NCBI GenBank assembly: GCA_935421215.2
Contig: OW285238.1
Span: 59,823,126 to 59,887,125 of the forward strand
Length of the DNA: 64,000 nt
Source: Melolontha melolontha
Taxonomy: Eukaryota > Arthropoda > Insecta > Coleoptera > Scarabaeidae
Direction of reading: 5' to 3'
Positions 45,801 to 55,852 of the stretch are shown here, piece by piece; position 1 is the first letter of the stretch, and every line of letters starts with the position of its first letter. The notes under the pieces were generated by a model. The model had not been told where the DNA came from, searched no databases, and saw only the letters and a list, made by a program, of their open reading frames with translations. The position numbers and the translations under genes are program-made.

Positions 45801-48800
45801 AAAATTATTTATCAGATAGACAGTGGTGTGTTAAATTTTTTTTTTAGTATTTAGCTTATATGTACTTATATACAAGTGGGTGTCCATGTGTACATATACA
45901 CATATGTTTTTAACATATTTGTATTAATTTGTAAACAAGTGGAAGTTGTATGACATGCTATTTAATATATATATATATATATATGACGTTATACTAACCT
46001 AATGAACAATTATTACACCTAAAAAGCCCTAATACAACTACTTTTTTAATAAGCGATTAGATTTTTAACTTTATACGAGAAAGAAGAAACATTTGAAAAT
46101 TAGTTAATTACTATCAAGTTGTTCAACAAGTTCGGAGCGATTTCTACAGAAACTTTTATAAACAGATTAAACAATTTGCTAATACAATTAACCAATAACG
46201 TAAACACCACTATCCTTAATAACTTTTGACTATCTATTGGAGAGTTTTAAAATTCTGCTTGTTTAAAACTTGTTATCTTTTAGTCAAAAAATGCTTTAAA
46301 ATGTTTTGCATTCAAGTCAATTTGTAAAAAGCGGAATAAAACGCAACGCCTGGAGAATGTGGCGGGTGAGATAAAATATCCCGATTAAGTTGACGCAGCT
46401 CTTACCGATTCTGTAAAGCACCATGAAGTCACGCGAAACGTGATGCCTAAGTTCTGGTCGCTTTTTATCAATTGTCATTTTTAGTCGATTGAACTGCTCC
46501 TAGTACTTATCTGAATTAATGGTTTTGTTAAACTTAAGAAGCTCATAGTATACAATACTTTTTCAATTCTAGTAAATATTGTGATGTAAGTCGTCAGGCG
46601 ATAACGTCCTCGACGAACAAGCCATCAGTCTCCCGGACCTTCTAGAAGAAACTGGAACATCGATACTAAATTAAGATAGTATCGCTTTATTTTAGAATCG
46701 ATACCGTGCACAGACCCGATACATCGTTAAGTATTGATACCTCGATTGGTATCGATCCCCGATACAGAAAACGTCAGTATCGCCCAGTCCTACAGTGCTG
46801 ATGAATCATGGGTGTACGGGTATGATCCCGAAAAAACACAGCAATAATCGCGGTGGAAGACGCCATCGTCACCACGACTGAAGAAACCACGGCAAAAGCA
46901 AGTTCGAAGTAACGTCAAGTCGATGTTGATTTGTTTCTTTGACGCTGATGCCATCATACACAAAGAAAGTCGCCGAAAGTTTTTGGACGATTTAATATAA
47001 CATTCGACACAAGCGGCCTGCTAAGTGGCGCAACAATTCGTGGATCCTACACCATGACAATGCACCAACCCGCACGTCACTTGTACGCCAATTTCTAGCC
47101 TGAACGAAGACAACATTACTACCCCACTCTCCACAATCCCCAGATCTTGCCCCTTGTTTCTGTTTCCGAAGTTGAAACTGAAACTCAAAGGGAGCCGTTT
47201 CAAAACGATTGAGAAGATCCAGAGCGAATCGCAGGCAGTGTTGAACACGTTAACACGCGAAGACGTCCAGTACTGCCTTCTTCAGACTTGGTCAAGTTTC
47301 TGGGATTGGTGTATTCATGCAGATAAAGAATACTACGAAGGGGATGGTAGTGAATAAGTTTTAAGAAGAATTTATGTTTTTTTCACATTTCGGGATTTTC
47401 TGGGCAGCACCTCGTAATTAGTCTTAACCATTTATTCTAATTTTTTTGTTGTTCTGTTGTTTGCCGATTTCTTATTAGTATTTGTAATGATCTTATTCTT
47501 AACTGCTTCTAAAATTGTAAGGATAGTTATAATTTAGATTTATATTGATATTGAAGAAGCAAAGAAGAGCAAATTTGTGCTGGAAAATTTTGTATTTAAT
47601 AAAAAATAATAAAATTAATGTAAGGTGTCACAATTTTTGCCACATACCTGCTTAGAGTTATCAATTAGTGTTAAATTTCTAACGTTAGTTCTTTCGGACA
47701 TCAATAGGAACCCGCAGTTTAGCAGTATAATTACCCAATGGAAATATTGAAATATAACGCTATATTCCAATAAGTTATATTGATTCCACGAAAAAACCTA
47801 TGAGAATTTGAAACTCCTACTGGAGAAGACAGTATACCTGCTTTTTATTTTCGAGATAATTGCGAAGGACATTACATTAAACAGAAAACGTAATTACCAC
47901 AAAGAAAAGTTTTCAAAAATAACAACAGAAGTTCTTATCTAACTTTATATACAATATTTTGTAGATGATGACATCTCAATCCCGATTATCAACCTCTCTT
48001 AATATACGATTGCAGGAATATCTGGAGCAACACGAGCAAACACGTTTGTTACAACACGTTACTTAAAAAATACATATTCTCCAATCTCATTTGAATTTTT
48101 GTTCCGAAAATATGGGTGATGAATACGAAAATTTAGCTGGAGGAACAATATAAGGCTAAATAGAATCCGATTATGTCAGCAAACAGCTGACGGTTATGGC
48201 AGAGGTTGTTGATATAACAGAGCGTGTTATTTCAAGAGCTTCTCATATGTAATACGTAATTGTATAACTTTATTAAATGTATATAAAACAGAAATAAGAA
48301 AAACACCCTAACCACAATATATAACAATAAATACTATATACGTATTTCGGCAACTAAGTTGCCATAATCAGTATTATAACCTTAAAAACTGTATTTATAT
48401 ATTTATTATTATTTATATATATAGAAATAAGAATAAATTAATGAATTCTGACAATGGACCAATCCCACAGTCCAGTTTGTATACCTTATTGTGATAATAG
48501 CATTATTTTTACGCTTCATGTATTCACGCTTCACGGTTCCCTAAACTTCACGCTAGATTTAAGTAGTATATGTGTTTATGTCGTTGTTAGGAATTTAGTG
48601 TTATCCCACTGGCGATTTGGTGAAGAGCATATCTTCTAAGGTTTACCTTAGCCAAAAACGCTACGTTTAACACTCTTCTTTTTTTCAGTTTTAAGGTTAT
48701 TCTACTGAAGATGGCAACTTAGTTGCCGAAATACGTATATAGCATTTATTGTTATATATTGTGGTTAGGGTGTTTTTCTTATTTCTGTTTCAGATTACAA

Positions 48801-51800
48801 GCCACAGTCTCCACCAATTTCGGAAATGTATATAATACAAAAATTCTCGGCCAAAATTAACATTTATCGTTGCTCAGTAATGGAAAAAGCTGTAATATGT
48901 ATAGTTCATTATCCGACTAGAAAACAATACAGCGCTATCACAACGAAATTAAAATAAAACAAGAGGACAAAAATAAACAGATAAATACAACATAATGCCT
49001 TACGACAACAAGAAACAAGCAGCTAATTTCTCTATATTTTAATTGTTTGACGGAATTCGACAATATTTCACAAAAATTGATTAATATATTAATTCCATAA
49101 TTAGAAAAAAATAAAACAATACAGCCTCTATAAGATCTTGTACTTTTTTCTAGGATGCACACACTATGCATGTACATTGTTGTCCAGTTTAATTGGTGGG
49201 ATATTTTCTTTTCTTACCGGTTCATCCAATTTATCACCCAGCTCCAATACAAAGAATACTGGAAAAGTTTTGCAATTTACATTTAAGTCGCAAGAGATTG
49301 CTTATCGCTGCGTGTTGACATGTTTATACTCACAGTAGCCGATGCGTCACGTCTGTGGGCTCAATTGTTCATTGGCAATGATAACGTGAAGGGATTGCTA
49401 TGACATCGTAGTCACGAAGGGCAACTTTGCGGTATAACTTCGCGCTAGGTTTAAACGTAGGCCAGTGTTTAGAAGAAATTACTCTCACACTAGGTGATGT
49501 TTGTCCACATCGTAGAACTATATGCAGGTAGTATAGAGAATTCCAAAGGGGAAATTTCACGCTAGAGGACGTTGAGAGGGCGGAAAGCCCACAAACGTCA
49601 GTTACAGAGGAAAATGGTAGACGAAAATATCTGCTGGTAGATGACTCGCCATCTACCAGCAAATAGAGGGCACCTTGGGCCTAAATACACTAGCAATTTC
49701 TTCGATTCTGCATGATCATTTGCACATGAAGAAACTTTGTCTCTGGGTTTTTATAGACTGACTGAAGAGCAGATGACACGACGTGACTTTGATGCCGGGA
49801 TATGCTAAAAAAGTTTTCGTGATAGACAATCTCGGAATGTGAACATTGTGACATGTGACGGGATTTGGCCGTACTATTATGATGTGCCGACCAAGACTCA
49901 AAATAAAGTTTGGGTCTTTGATGATGAAGAGACACCCGTAGCTATCAGAAAAATACCGATCTGTTAAAGAGACAATTATAGCTTTATTTTTCAATTCGAG
50001 TGGAATTGTGAAGCGTGTCGTTTTGGACACACAGAAGACAATGCCTGCCTAAAGTAATCGAATCTCTGAAGAACCTGCGGCCAAAGTCAAGAATAGACAC
50101 CTGGTTCCTGTATCATGACAACGCCCCAGCTCACCACGCCAAAGCCTGCACCGAATATTTGACCACAAGAGGATTGAAACTTCTTGAGCACCTTTTTTAC
50201 AGCCCGGACCTTACTCCATACGACAGCATTATTCCCGCATGTGAAAATGAAGCTGAAAGGGAGACGGTTTTCCAGTGATCAGGAGCTTTTGAGGGCTTGG
50301 GACAACGAGTGTGCCTTACTCCCTAATGAAACTTGGCAGAGCTGGTTTAATGATTGGTTTCGGAGGATGGAGAGGTGTATTCAATGTGTCGGAAATTATT
50401 TTGAAAAAAATTGATAAATGAAGCTGTATTGCAAAACTTTTCTAATACCTTTGTGCAAACAAAATGCATTTAAAAAAGAAAGGCAAAATCCAATTGATAT
50501 CGTATTAAAATCAGAATTTATCATATTTTTTTCTGAAATATTACGTCAAGTTTCTTCATTTTCATGGGCATTAAATACTAATATATTTGTTGTAATTGGG
50601 TAAATTATTTCCTTTTTGATACACATTTTTATCGTTTATACTATCAATCATATATGCAAATACATATATTCAATTACTCATTGGTTTTATTAAACCATAT
50701 AGCAAAATTCTTTCAATGGAGACTGTGGTTAAATAAAAATTTAAAAAAAGGTATATATTGTTACTACACATGTACTCGAAATAATACGTTTAAATAATAA
50801 CTACTGATGTGTGCAATGCACAAGAAATATACATATAGTTAAATATACTAGTGTTTTGTGAAAATATAAGGTGTTTCATTTAAGTTTAATAGTAGGTCAT
50901 CGTAGTTTTTAAAAATCGTTTTTAGTTGGCGCCTCTTTTAGAGAGGAATTTCTGCCGTTCCTTTGTTCGACTTTTTAACACATGTTTAAACCTTTTCCTT
51001 AAGAGGCAAGTGTTTGTCTCGTAGTTTTGAGATTGGCATGTTAAATTTAGTCTTTACAGGGTTGCAGTGTATAGTAGTTGTGCGGAAGCGTTTTTCTCTT
51101 ACTTTACTGTGCCCCTTGTGCGACTTTTAATTAGTAGTTTTTACCTACTGACGATGACAACTTAGTTGTCGAAATACGTATTTAGGATACGACTAATAAT
51201 TGTGGTAAGGGGTTATATACCTTTTTTTAAACCATATAGCAATGATTTATCAGATTGATAAAGTTTTATTTAAATTACTAAATGCCACAATACATTTCAT
51301 CTGTAAACTGTGTATATATTTTAAAATTAAAGAAAATTATTCAACTCATACAATATAAAGCTTGTTAATTTAATTCTTAAAATAATTAATAACCCAATTA
51401 GAATATCATTCATTCATAAAATATGTACCATAACAAGTTGAAAAATTGATTAGTTTTGCAACGTTTGAACATAGCTACTTAAAAAACAATACAATATATT
51501 TTTTATTCATATATATTGTGTGCAAGCAAGCTTTATTCCAATATTTATTAGAAGTTACTATTACTTAACAGTGCAGAAAGAGAAATCTAGTATTAATTAC
51601 CATGTTTTCAACATATCTGGGATAGTTTAGATAGTTTCTATTATTTTTTACTATATTTTATATTAAATAATTAATAACAGACAACATCTGAAATATTAAT
51701 TCTTTTATAATATTCTATTCCATTTGTAATTTGGACATATATTATACTCCATTATTTATTTAAAACAATATTATGTTGGAATCTAGTTGCTTAAAAGAAC

Positions 51801-52973
51801 AAGATTACATAATTTCTTTCATACATTTCCTCTTTCAGTATTAGGTATCTAACAGAATAGCAGTGTTTACATCAAAAAAATATGCACATTTGTGAAATAT
51901 TGATTAGTTATTATTTGCTAGTGCAAGAAAATGGAGCAATTGGCAAGTGGATAAGAGTTTATATGCATACTTGTAAGGAACGAACAATTAATTTAATTAT
52001 TAACAATTGATTATATGGTATGAAAACTATTAATTTGTTCAAGCAGAAAACAAATTCATTATTATAAATTGTCTTAATATGTTTTTAAGAGTACAGTTAT
52101 TTAACCTTGAAATTATCTTGTCAATGACCTTTTATGCATTAAATTTTAAATTATTATTTCTTGGAATGTAGAAATAGAATTACATTTTATAAAAATATAA
52201 CACTCACCTTGTGGTAGCTCACCAAGACCATACATGGGATATAAATATGGTGATTTTCCATAACGTGCTAATGAATCTGAATATAATTTAATACGTCTAA
52301 TTGTTTGAATGGCAGGTTGTTCTAGATACTCATCATCTCTATATAAGGCAAGAGCGTGACCAGTGAAGTCTTGTGTATTTTTGTCTAAACCAAACTTTTC
52401 ATACAATGCTTGCATATTTGATGTATTTGGGTCAAAGTCTTTCCATGTGCGTGGATCTTGTTCCTGAAAGTCTTGAACATAAATCAAGAAATTCCGGAAT
52501 CTTCTTTTTTCAAACATTCCCATCAAATCAGATGCAAGAGCTTCTTTTTGATCAACAGGAACCTAATTAATTTAACACAAATAATGCTTTTAAGAGTTTG
52601 CTTAATCATTGCAATTACTTACTTTTGAGATTTTTCCACCTTTGTAAACATAGCTGCCTTCGACGGATTTAAACTCGAGATAGCGCGTTACTCCTGTATG
52701 TATTAGGAGTTTGACAAGTTGACCATTAGCCATTAAGAATTTTGGTATTAGATCAACATTCCAATCACGACCTCGGCCATAGGATTCATCCGGCGCGGGT
52801 GCCCCGAATTTGTTGAAAAGTTCTTCTAATGGGCAGATGGAGGCCGACTCCCCTCCGTAGTACTTGTTACGATCTATATGGAGGACTTTTTTCCCAGACA
52901 CAGAGAGCATTCCACTAAGAATACATTCCTTGAGACCAGTCCCCAAAACAATGGCATCGTATTCTTCATCCAT
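36836..52973 (-). CDS. Gdi: Rab GDP-dissociation inhibitor, three coding exons
   Basis: Exons on the minus strand: 52973-52623, 52562-52208 and 37461-36836, joined in phase 0 and phase 1 with GT-AG borders, giving 443 aa (mammalian GDIs 445-447). It starts MDEEYDAIVLGTGLKECILS, the dinucleotide-fold glycine motif of the GDI/REP superfamily, followed by VLHIDRNKYYGGESAS. Exon 2 carries MYGLGELPQG, and exon 3 carries GGTYMLDKPIDEIV and SDYYEPTDNG. The protein extracts GDP-bound, prenylated Rab GTPases from membranes and recycles them through the cytosol. Every exon is open with no odd residue seen, so the gene looks functional. Intron 2, about 14.7 kb, is filled with transposons. Head-to-head with the ATP10-like gene. 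Confidence 0.97.
37565..37652. repeat. Short dispersed repeat, copy 1 of 2
   Basis: Shares CTAACGTGTGTAGTATTACA and the surrounding about 85 bp with 44391-44478, in the same orientation. Type unknown. Confidence 0.8.
37954..38223. mobile_element. 270-bp MITE with 36-bp inverted termini
   Basis: TA-flanked. The left end reads TAGCAAACGCCAATTAAGTT, and the right end inverted differs by one base; the match continues through GGCGCGAGGAGGGG. No coding capacity. Confidence 0.9.
38367..39634 (-). mobile_element. Tc1-like transposon, decayed
   Basis: Ends share AAATTAACGCACCA (left) and AAATTGACGCACCA (right, inverted). Minus-strand pieces in order: MQREFRSLTKEECAQAMVLL (HTH, from about 39371), a catalytic segment near 39010-38900 (PDFVFITDRSVRVYRRPNER), and the C-terminal MDWPARFPGLNPIEPVWDVL near 38817-38750. 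Broken by stops. The right boundary is approximate. Confidence 0.8.
39690..40135 (+). mobile_element. Second Tc1-like fragment, opposite strand
   Basis: Plus-strand remnants: a helix-turn-helix part followed by an internal deletion, then a NPIEN-like segment near 39955-39975 and the C-terminus EEFWEIVHNAWHQISTNFVQ near 40003-40062. A different Tc1 family from its left neighbour. Termini were not resolved. Confidence 0.65.
40755..42310. repeat. Five-unit 320-bp array: two direct, three inverted
   Basis: Units of 319-320 bp start with TTTGGAACTTACTGCAAGTG at 40755 and 41074 in the plus direction. After about 41387 the same unit runs in the opposite direction (landmark TTCGTTGTCGCGAAAGGGTG at 41387, 41707 and 42027). 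The unit at the switch point is incomplete on both sides. Units differ at only a few positions (for example a T/A in the GTCTTCGAGG word). No protein or known RNA was recognised in the unit. Confidence 0.95.
42636..43551. mobile_element. Solo LTR, 916 bp, with 5-bp target duplication
   Basis: Starts TGTTCGGGC and ends GATGAAACA (TGTT...AACA), with AACAG directly on both sides (42631-42635, 43552-43556). It interrupts the transposase of the element at 40528-44313, and the two transposase halves read on across it. A 5-bp duplication fits Gypsy or BEL/Pao elements. Confidence 0.85.
44391..44478. repeat. Short dispersed repeat, copy 2 of 2
   Basis: Same sequence as 37565-37652, with small differences. 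It abuts the fragment at 44480-44700. Confidence 0.8.
44480..44700 (-). mobile_element. Fragment of a second copy of the 40528-44313 family
   Basis: Similar along its length to 44010-44235, the N-terminal HTH part of that transposon, in the same orientation and with a deletion. It gives a local tandem arrangement of two diverged copies. Confidence 0.75.
44701..46325. other. GDI intron 2 interior, AT-rich
   Basis: No gene or bounded repeat recognised in about 1.6 kb. A short (AT)n run lies at about 45966-45983. Confidence 0.35.
46330..46570 (-). mobile_element. mariner transposase fragment, minus strand
   Basis: On the minus strand: YYELLKFNKTINSD, a KKRPELRHH segment and a LSHPPHSPGVAFYSAF segment, recognisable as the mariner region around the second and third catalytic Asp. 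The ends are missing. Confidence 0.6.
46650..46795. mobile_element. MITE relic related to 11375-11501
   Basis: Rich in ATCGATACC-type words and ending AGTATCGCCCAGTCCTA, matching the terminus of the MITE at 11375. The left terminus is not clear, and no duplication was seen. Confidence 0.55.
46796..47357 (+). mobile_element. mariner fragment, plus strand
   Basis: ADESWVYGYDPEKTQQ at 46801 (first Asp region), then RSNVKSMLICFFDADAIIH, a degraded HHDNAPT segment near 47052, FLFPKLKLKLKGSRFKTIEK from 47154 and the C-terminus YYEGDGSE-stop at 47357. The N-terminal third is missing, replaced by the MITE relic on its left. Confidence 0.85.
47358..48286. other. GDI intron 2 interior
   Basis: Nothing recognisable. 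Confidence 0.35.
48330..48377 (-). ncRNA. Hammerhead-like motif A (damaged core)
   Basis: Minus strand: CTGATTA (canonical CUGANGA with G8 changed to T), stem GGCAAC/GTTGCC with TTA loop, GAAA, then TACGTAT. Flanking helix I pairs ATAATA with TAGTAT with one mismatch. Probably inactive because of the core change. Confidence 0.45.
48702..48742 (+). ncRNA. Hammerhead-like motif B
   Basis: CTGAAGA (48705-48711), one extra T, stem GGCAAC/GTTGCC with TTA loop, GAAA (48728-48731), self-complementary ATACGTAT, and helix I CTA/TAG. Predicted scission lies after A48739. The extra T between core and helix II departs from the textbook hammerhead. Confidence 0.5.
48791..49249. other. GDI intron 2 interior
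   Basis: AT-rich, nothing recognisable. Confidence 0.35.
49250..50453 (+). mobile_element. mariner, decayed
   Basis: About 1.2 kb, with ends sharing GAAAAGTTTTGCAA and ACAAAG outside it. Plus-strand transposase from about 49545: ERAESPQTSVTEENGRRKYL, ILHDHLHMKKLC, TCDGIWPYYYDVPTKTQNKV, WFLYHDNAPAHHAKACTEYL, a degraded FYSPDLTPYDS and the C-terminus IQCVGNYFEKN-stop near 50414. Several frameshifts. Confidence 0.88.
50454..51143. other. GDI intron 2; sequence preceding hammerhead-like motif C
   Basis: No coding region recognised. The part from about 50870 is less AT-rich than its surroundings and may belong to the element that carries motif C, but its limits are not visible. Confidence 0.3.
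51144..51186 (+). ncRNA. Hammerhead-like motif C (compensatory change)
   Basis: CTGACGA (51148-51154), extra T, stem GACAAC/GTTGTC with TTA loop, GAAA (51171-51174), ATACGTAT, and helix I CCTA/TAGG. Compared with motif B, the second stem pair is A-T instead of G-C on both sides, helix I is one pair longer, and the only core difference is at the variable N7. Confidence 0.55.
51187..52207. other. GDI intron 2, end nearest exon 2
   Basis: AT-rich intron adjoining the GTGAGTG donor of exon 2. Nothing else supported. Confidence 0.4.
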
Positions 52974-54087
52974 TTTTTAGCGAATTAACGATCTGCCAAC
53001 AAATAACGACAAATTCAGATTCACTAAGAGGCCCACTTGCGCAGAATAGATGTCGCACAGAAAAACGACGACGTCAATTTGCAATAGTGCAACGTTATAG
53101 CAATGAAATAACTAAAACGAATAGAAAATCATGCGCTCCAGCAAAATGTCATAAATAAGCGCCCTCTATGATTACATATTTGATAAAAATTAACGAAAGT
53201 AAAGAAAATTTTATTAAAATATACAAATACAAGTTTACACATATCAATACAAATATATTGTAGTTATATTTATATCAATTTATATGTAAATCTGTATCAT
53301 ATTTCTCATTATTTATTTTCGAATATGTCATCGTAGTTGCCCAATTACAGATGGCGCTTATTACTTAATTTTATGATTTTTATTGTTTATCACAATAATT
53401 AGATAATATATATTTATATATTATCTTATTATTGTGTTATGTACATAAATGTGTGTATATAATTTACGTCCTAATAATATAATTATTATATAACCTTAAT
53501 TATTATTTACCTAGGATTTCTTTTCAATATGTGCTGCCCTCTTTAATATATTCTCTCATTAAAGCCTTTATTTTTTGATATGTTCAACAATTAATATTTA
53601 ATTTTTCATTTTATATATTAATCACAAGTTTTTTTATTTCAATAAAATTCGACATACACATTTAATTTACTTTAGCTAAATAGTCTTACAATATTTGTTT
53701 TTAATGTTGATCATGCGCAAATGAATCTTTTGTCATATGACGTTTAACAATATAGTGGGGATAAGTAAATGTAGTGAAATAAGATTAGTTCATAACTGTA
53801 TGTTTAAGGAGTAAAGTATATATTTGGTAATTGATTTTTCATCACGTATGATTTTTTTCTTTTAAATAAATGTTAGGAGGACTGTTGTGAATTTTCATTT
53901 CAATAATCGTGAACGGTACATGAATATTTTTCGAATACGCATACGTGCTAAATTTAAAAGAAATATGTTAAAAATCAGTTAACGTGTTAACGAGCGAAAT
54001 TGACAACAAGAAGAATCAATTGCTTCGACACCGTAGTGATGAAAAAGACATTGTGTAAAAAAATAATTTACTTAAATCCGAATACGG
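52974..54087. promoter_or_regulatory. Divergent intergenic region between GDI and ATP10-like gene
   Basis: 1114 bp between opposite start codons, free of recognisable transposons. The 5' UTRs and promoters of both genes should lie here. No specific element was assigned. Confidence 0.4.
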
Positions 54088-54935
54088 TTGAATGGAATAA
54101 TGTCCGCAAGTGTAAAAAATGAATTAGGCAGTAATGGAACTCAGGTGGACGTTCCAGTACAATGTTCAACGTATACGTTTCCAGAAATCAGAACTCAAGA
54201 GATCATACGAGGTCACGGTAGAAGTGCAAGCCATGGTGGAGGTGCTACTTTGGCTACAAGTAATTCTGGAAATGTTGTCGGTCGTTCTGCTCTTAAATCT
54301 AGCAGAGGTCATCAAAGAGCATTTTCACAAGGACAAATACCAGAAAGTGGAAGTATGCGTCCTGGTCACAGTAGAGTTGGTTCTAAAACTGACTTTATTC
54401 TTCCTCCTGGACACAAAGAAAATGAGACGGCATCTGGTAGTGCTTCTAGGACGTCTGCAAAAGGTCATTCAAGGCAGGCGTCTAGATCCGAGTCTATATA
54501 TACTTTAAGACGATCAGCACCTCCTTCTATGTGGAGGAGGTTTTTATGTTTTGTATTACGAAGAGAACCTCGATATGAGCAGGAAGAGCGATTTCGTATT
54601 ATAGTTCCCAATCATACGGTACCACCAAAGACCCCGAAAAAGGAACATCCTAACGGTACTCGACCTAATAATAAAATAAGGACAACTAAATATACTTTTC
54701 TGTCGTTTTTACCAAGAAACTTATTAGAACAATTCCATAGGGTAGCTAATTTGTATTTTATCTTTATTGTGTTGCTCAATTGGATTCCTGCAATAAACGC
54801 GTTCGGTAAAGAAGTGGCTATGATACCAGTCTTGTTTGTTCTTGGTGTAACAGCTGTGAAGGACTTGTTTGAAGATAGAAGAAGATATGCTAGTGATAAA
54901 AGGATCAATAATTCAACATGTAGGATATATCACAG
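54088..54935 (+). CDS. Class V phospholipid-transporting ATPase (ATP10-like), first coding exon only
   Basis: One exon of 282 complete codons ending at the donor GTATGA after ...CRIYHR; the remaining gene lies past the right edge. A long Ser/Gly-rich cytoplasmic N-terminus (residues 1-145) precedes the P4-ATPase start signature TTKYTFLSFLPRNLLEQFHR (199-218), transmembrane segment 1 (about 221-241, NLYFIFIVLLNWIPAINAF) and segment 2 (about 244-262), ending in DLFEDRRRYASDKRIN. These match ATP10A/B/D and insect class V flippases. P4-ATPases move phospholipids or glucosylceramide from the outer to the cytoplasmic leaflet; substrate cannot be told from this exon. A second possible start is Met5. 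The N-terminus has four GHxRxxS repeats. Head-to-head with GDI. Confidence 0.9.
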
Positions 54936-55115
54936 GTATGATTTCCAAATTTATTAAAAAAATTATCAATTTTGCTATTAAATTGATGTATGTATTTGTG
55001 CCTATAGCAGATTAGAAATGGTAAATGTATATTGTTAAATATTCAACAGAAATGAGTCCTTAAATGTAGTAAAACTCAATTAATATAATAATTGGAGAAA
55101 TAACATTAAAATTAA
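54936..55115 (+). other. ATP10-like gene, start of intron 1
   Basis: Contains an extra inverted partial copy (about 55050-55085) of the outer arm of the foldback repeat that follows. Confidence 0.5.
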
Positions 55116-55432
55116 ATATTATACCTAATATTAAAAGCGCAGTAAAATTGAGTTTTACCACATCTAAGGGCCCATTTCTCTTGTCTACAAATATTGCAAT
55201 ATAAATTTAACTTTCACACGTCGTTCCATTTTTTATCTGCATAACTCCTGACTGTAGGCCCAAGTACTAAATTCATGTACTTGAGCATACAGCCCTATGA
55301 GTTATAGCAGATAAAAAAATGGTACTACGTGTGAAAGTTAAATTTATATTGCAATATCCGTAAGTGACATAAATAAGCCCTTATATGTAATAAAACTGAA
55401 TCTTGCAGCGCTTTTATTATTACCTAAATATA
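55116..55432. repeat. Foldback repeat with about 150-bp arms
   Basis: Left arm 55116-55266 and right arm 55276-55432 are inverse copies around a 9-nt spacer. The best-conserved part contains ATATTGCAATATAAATTTAA and CTTTCACACGT. Outer parts have diverged more. No coding capacity; no clear duplication at the edges. Confidence 0.9.
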
Positions 55433-55852
55433 CAAGTGTTTTTCCAATTATTAATTATCGTGCAGTTAAAGATTAAGTCTGTCTACATTTCATAGGCTGA
55501 ACATATGCTCCTTATTTTACACTTTTACAATATTTATCTAATATACCTTCATGCATTTAGTTATAGTTTTTGTTTGCCAAATTACCATTCGAATTATAAT
55601 TACGTTATATATTAATCATCTACTTTGTTATTGCAATAAATCATTTATAAGTTTAATTTAATATCTATTTTATACATTATTGGTTATGTCTAACCATACA
55701 GAATCCGGGTGAGTCAGAAGTGAAAGTGAATAAAAGGGTTTTTAAAACATGCTAACACTGTTTTTGGACTGGAAACAGCAAGCAATATTGTACTTCCGTG
55801 TTAACCGTTTACGACACAAAAATAAATGGATGTGTATTGCGTGTTTCAAATA

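Larger units (their letters stand above)
48287..48790. mobile_element. 504-bp element with about 90-bp inverted ends carrying hammerhead-like motifs
   Basis: Left end AAACAGAAATAAGAAAAACA is repeated inverted at the right end. The inverted match runs through CACCCTAACCACAATATATA to the motif GGCAACTTAGTTGCCGAAAT. Each arm therefore holds one hammerhead-like motif in opposite orientation. Inverted pseudo-LTRs with hammerheads are known for Penelope-like elements; no reverse transcriptase is present here. No target duplication was seen. Confidence 0.75.

Noticed and set aside
45966..45983. Short (AT)n run
   Set aside because: Too short to annotate as more than background in this AT-rich intron.
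49369..49662. 97-codon minus-strand frame
   Set aside because: It is the antisense shadow of the mariner N-terminal region, which reads on the plus strand.
54134..54508. 124-codon alternative frame inside the ATP10-like exon
   Set aside because: Overlaps the clearly conserved flippase frame; a shadow.
55684..55730. GGGTGAGTCAGAAGTGAAAG resembling a transposon end
   Set aside because: No matching right end; the confirmed element in this area starts at 55853.
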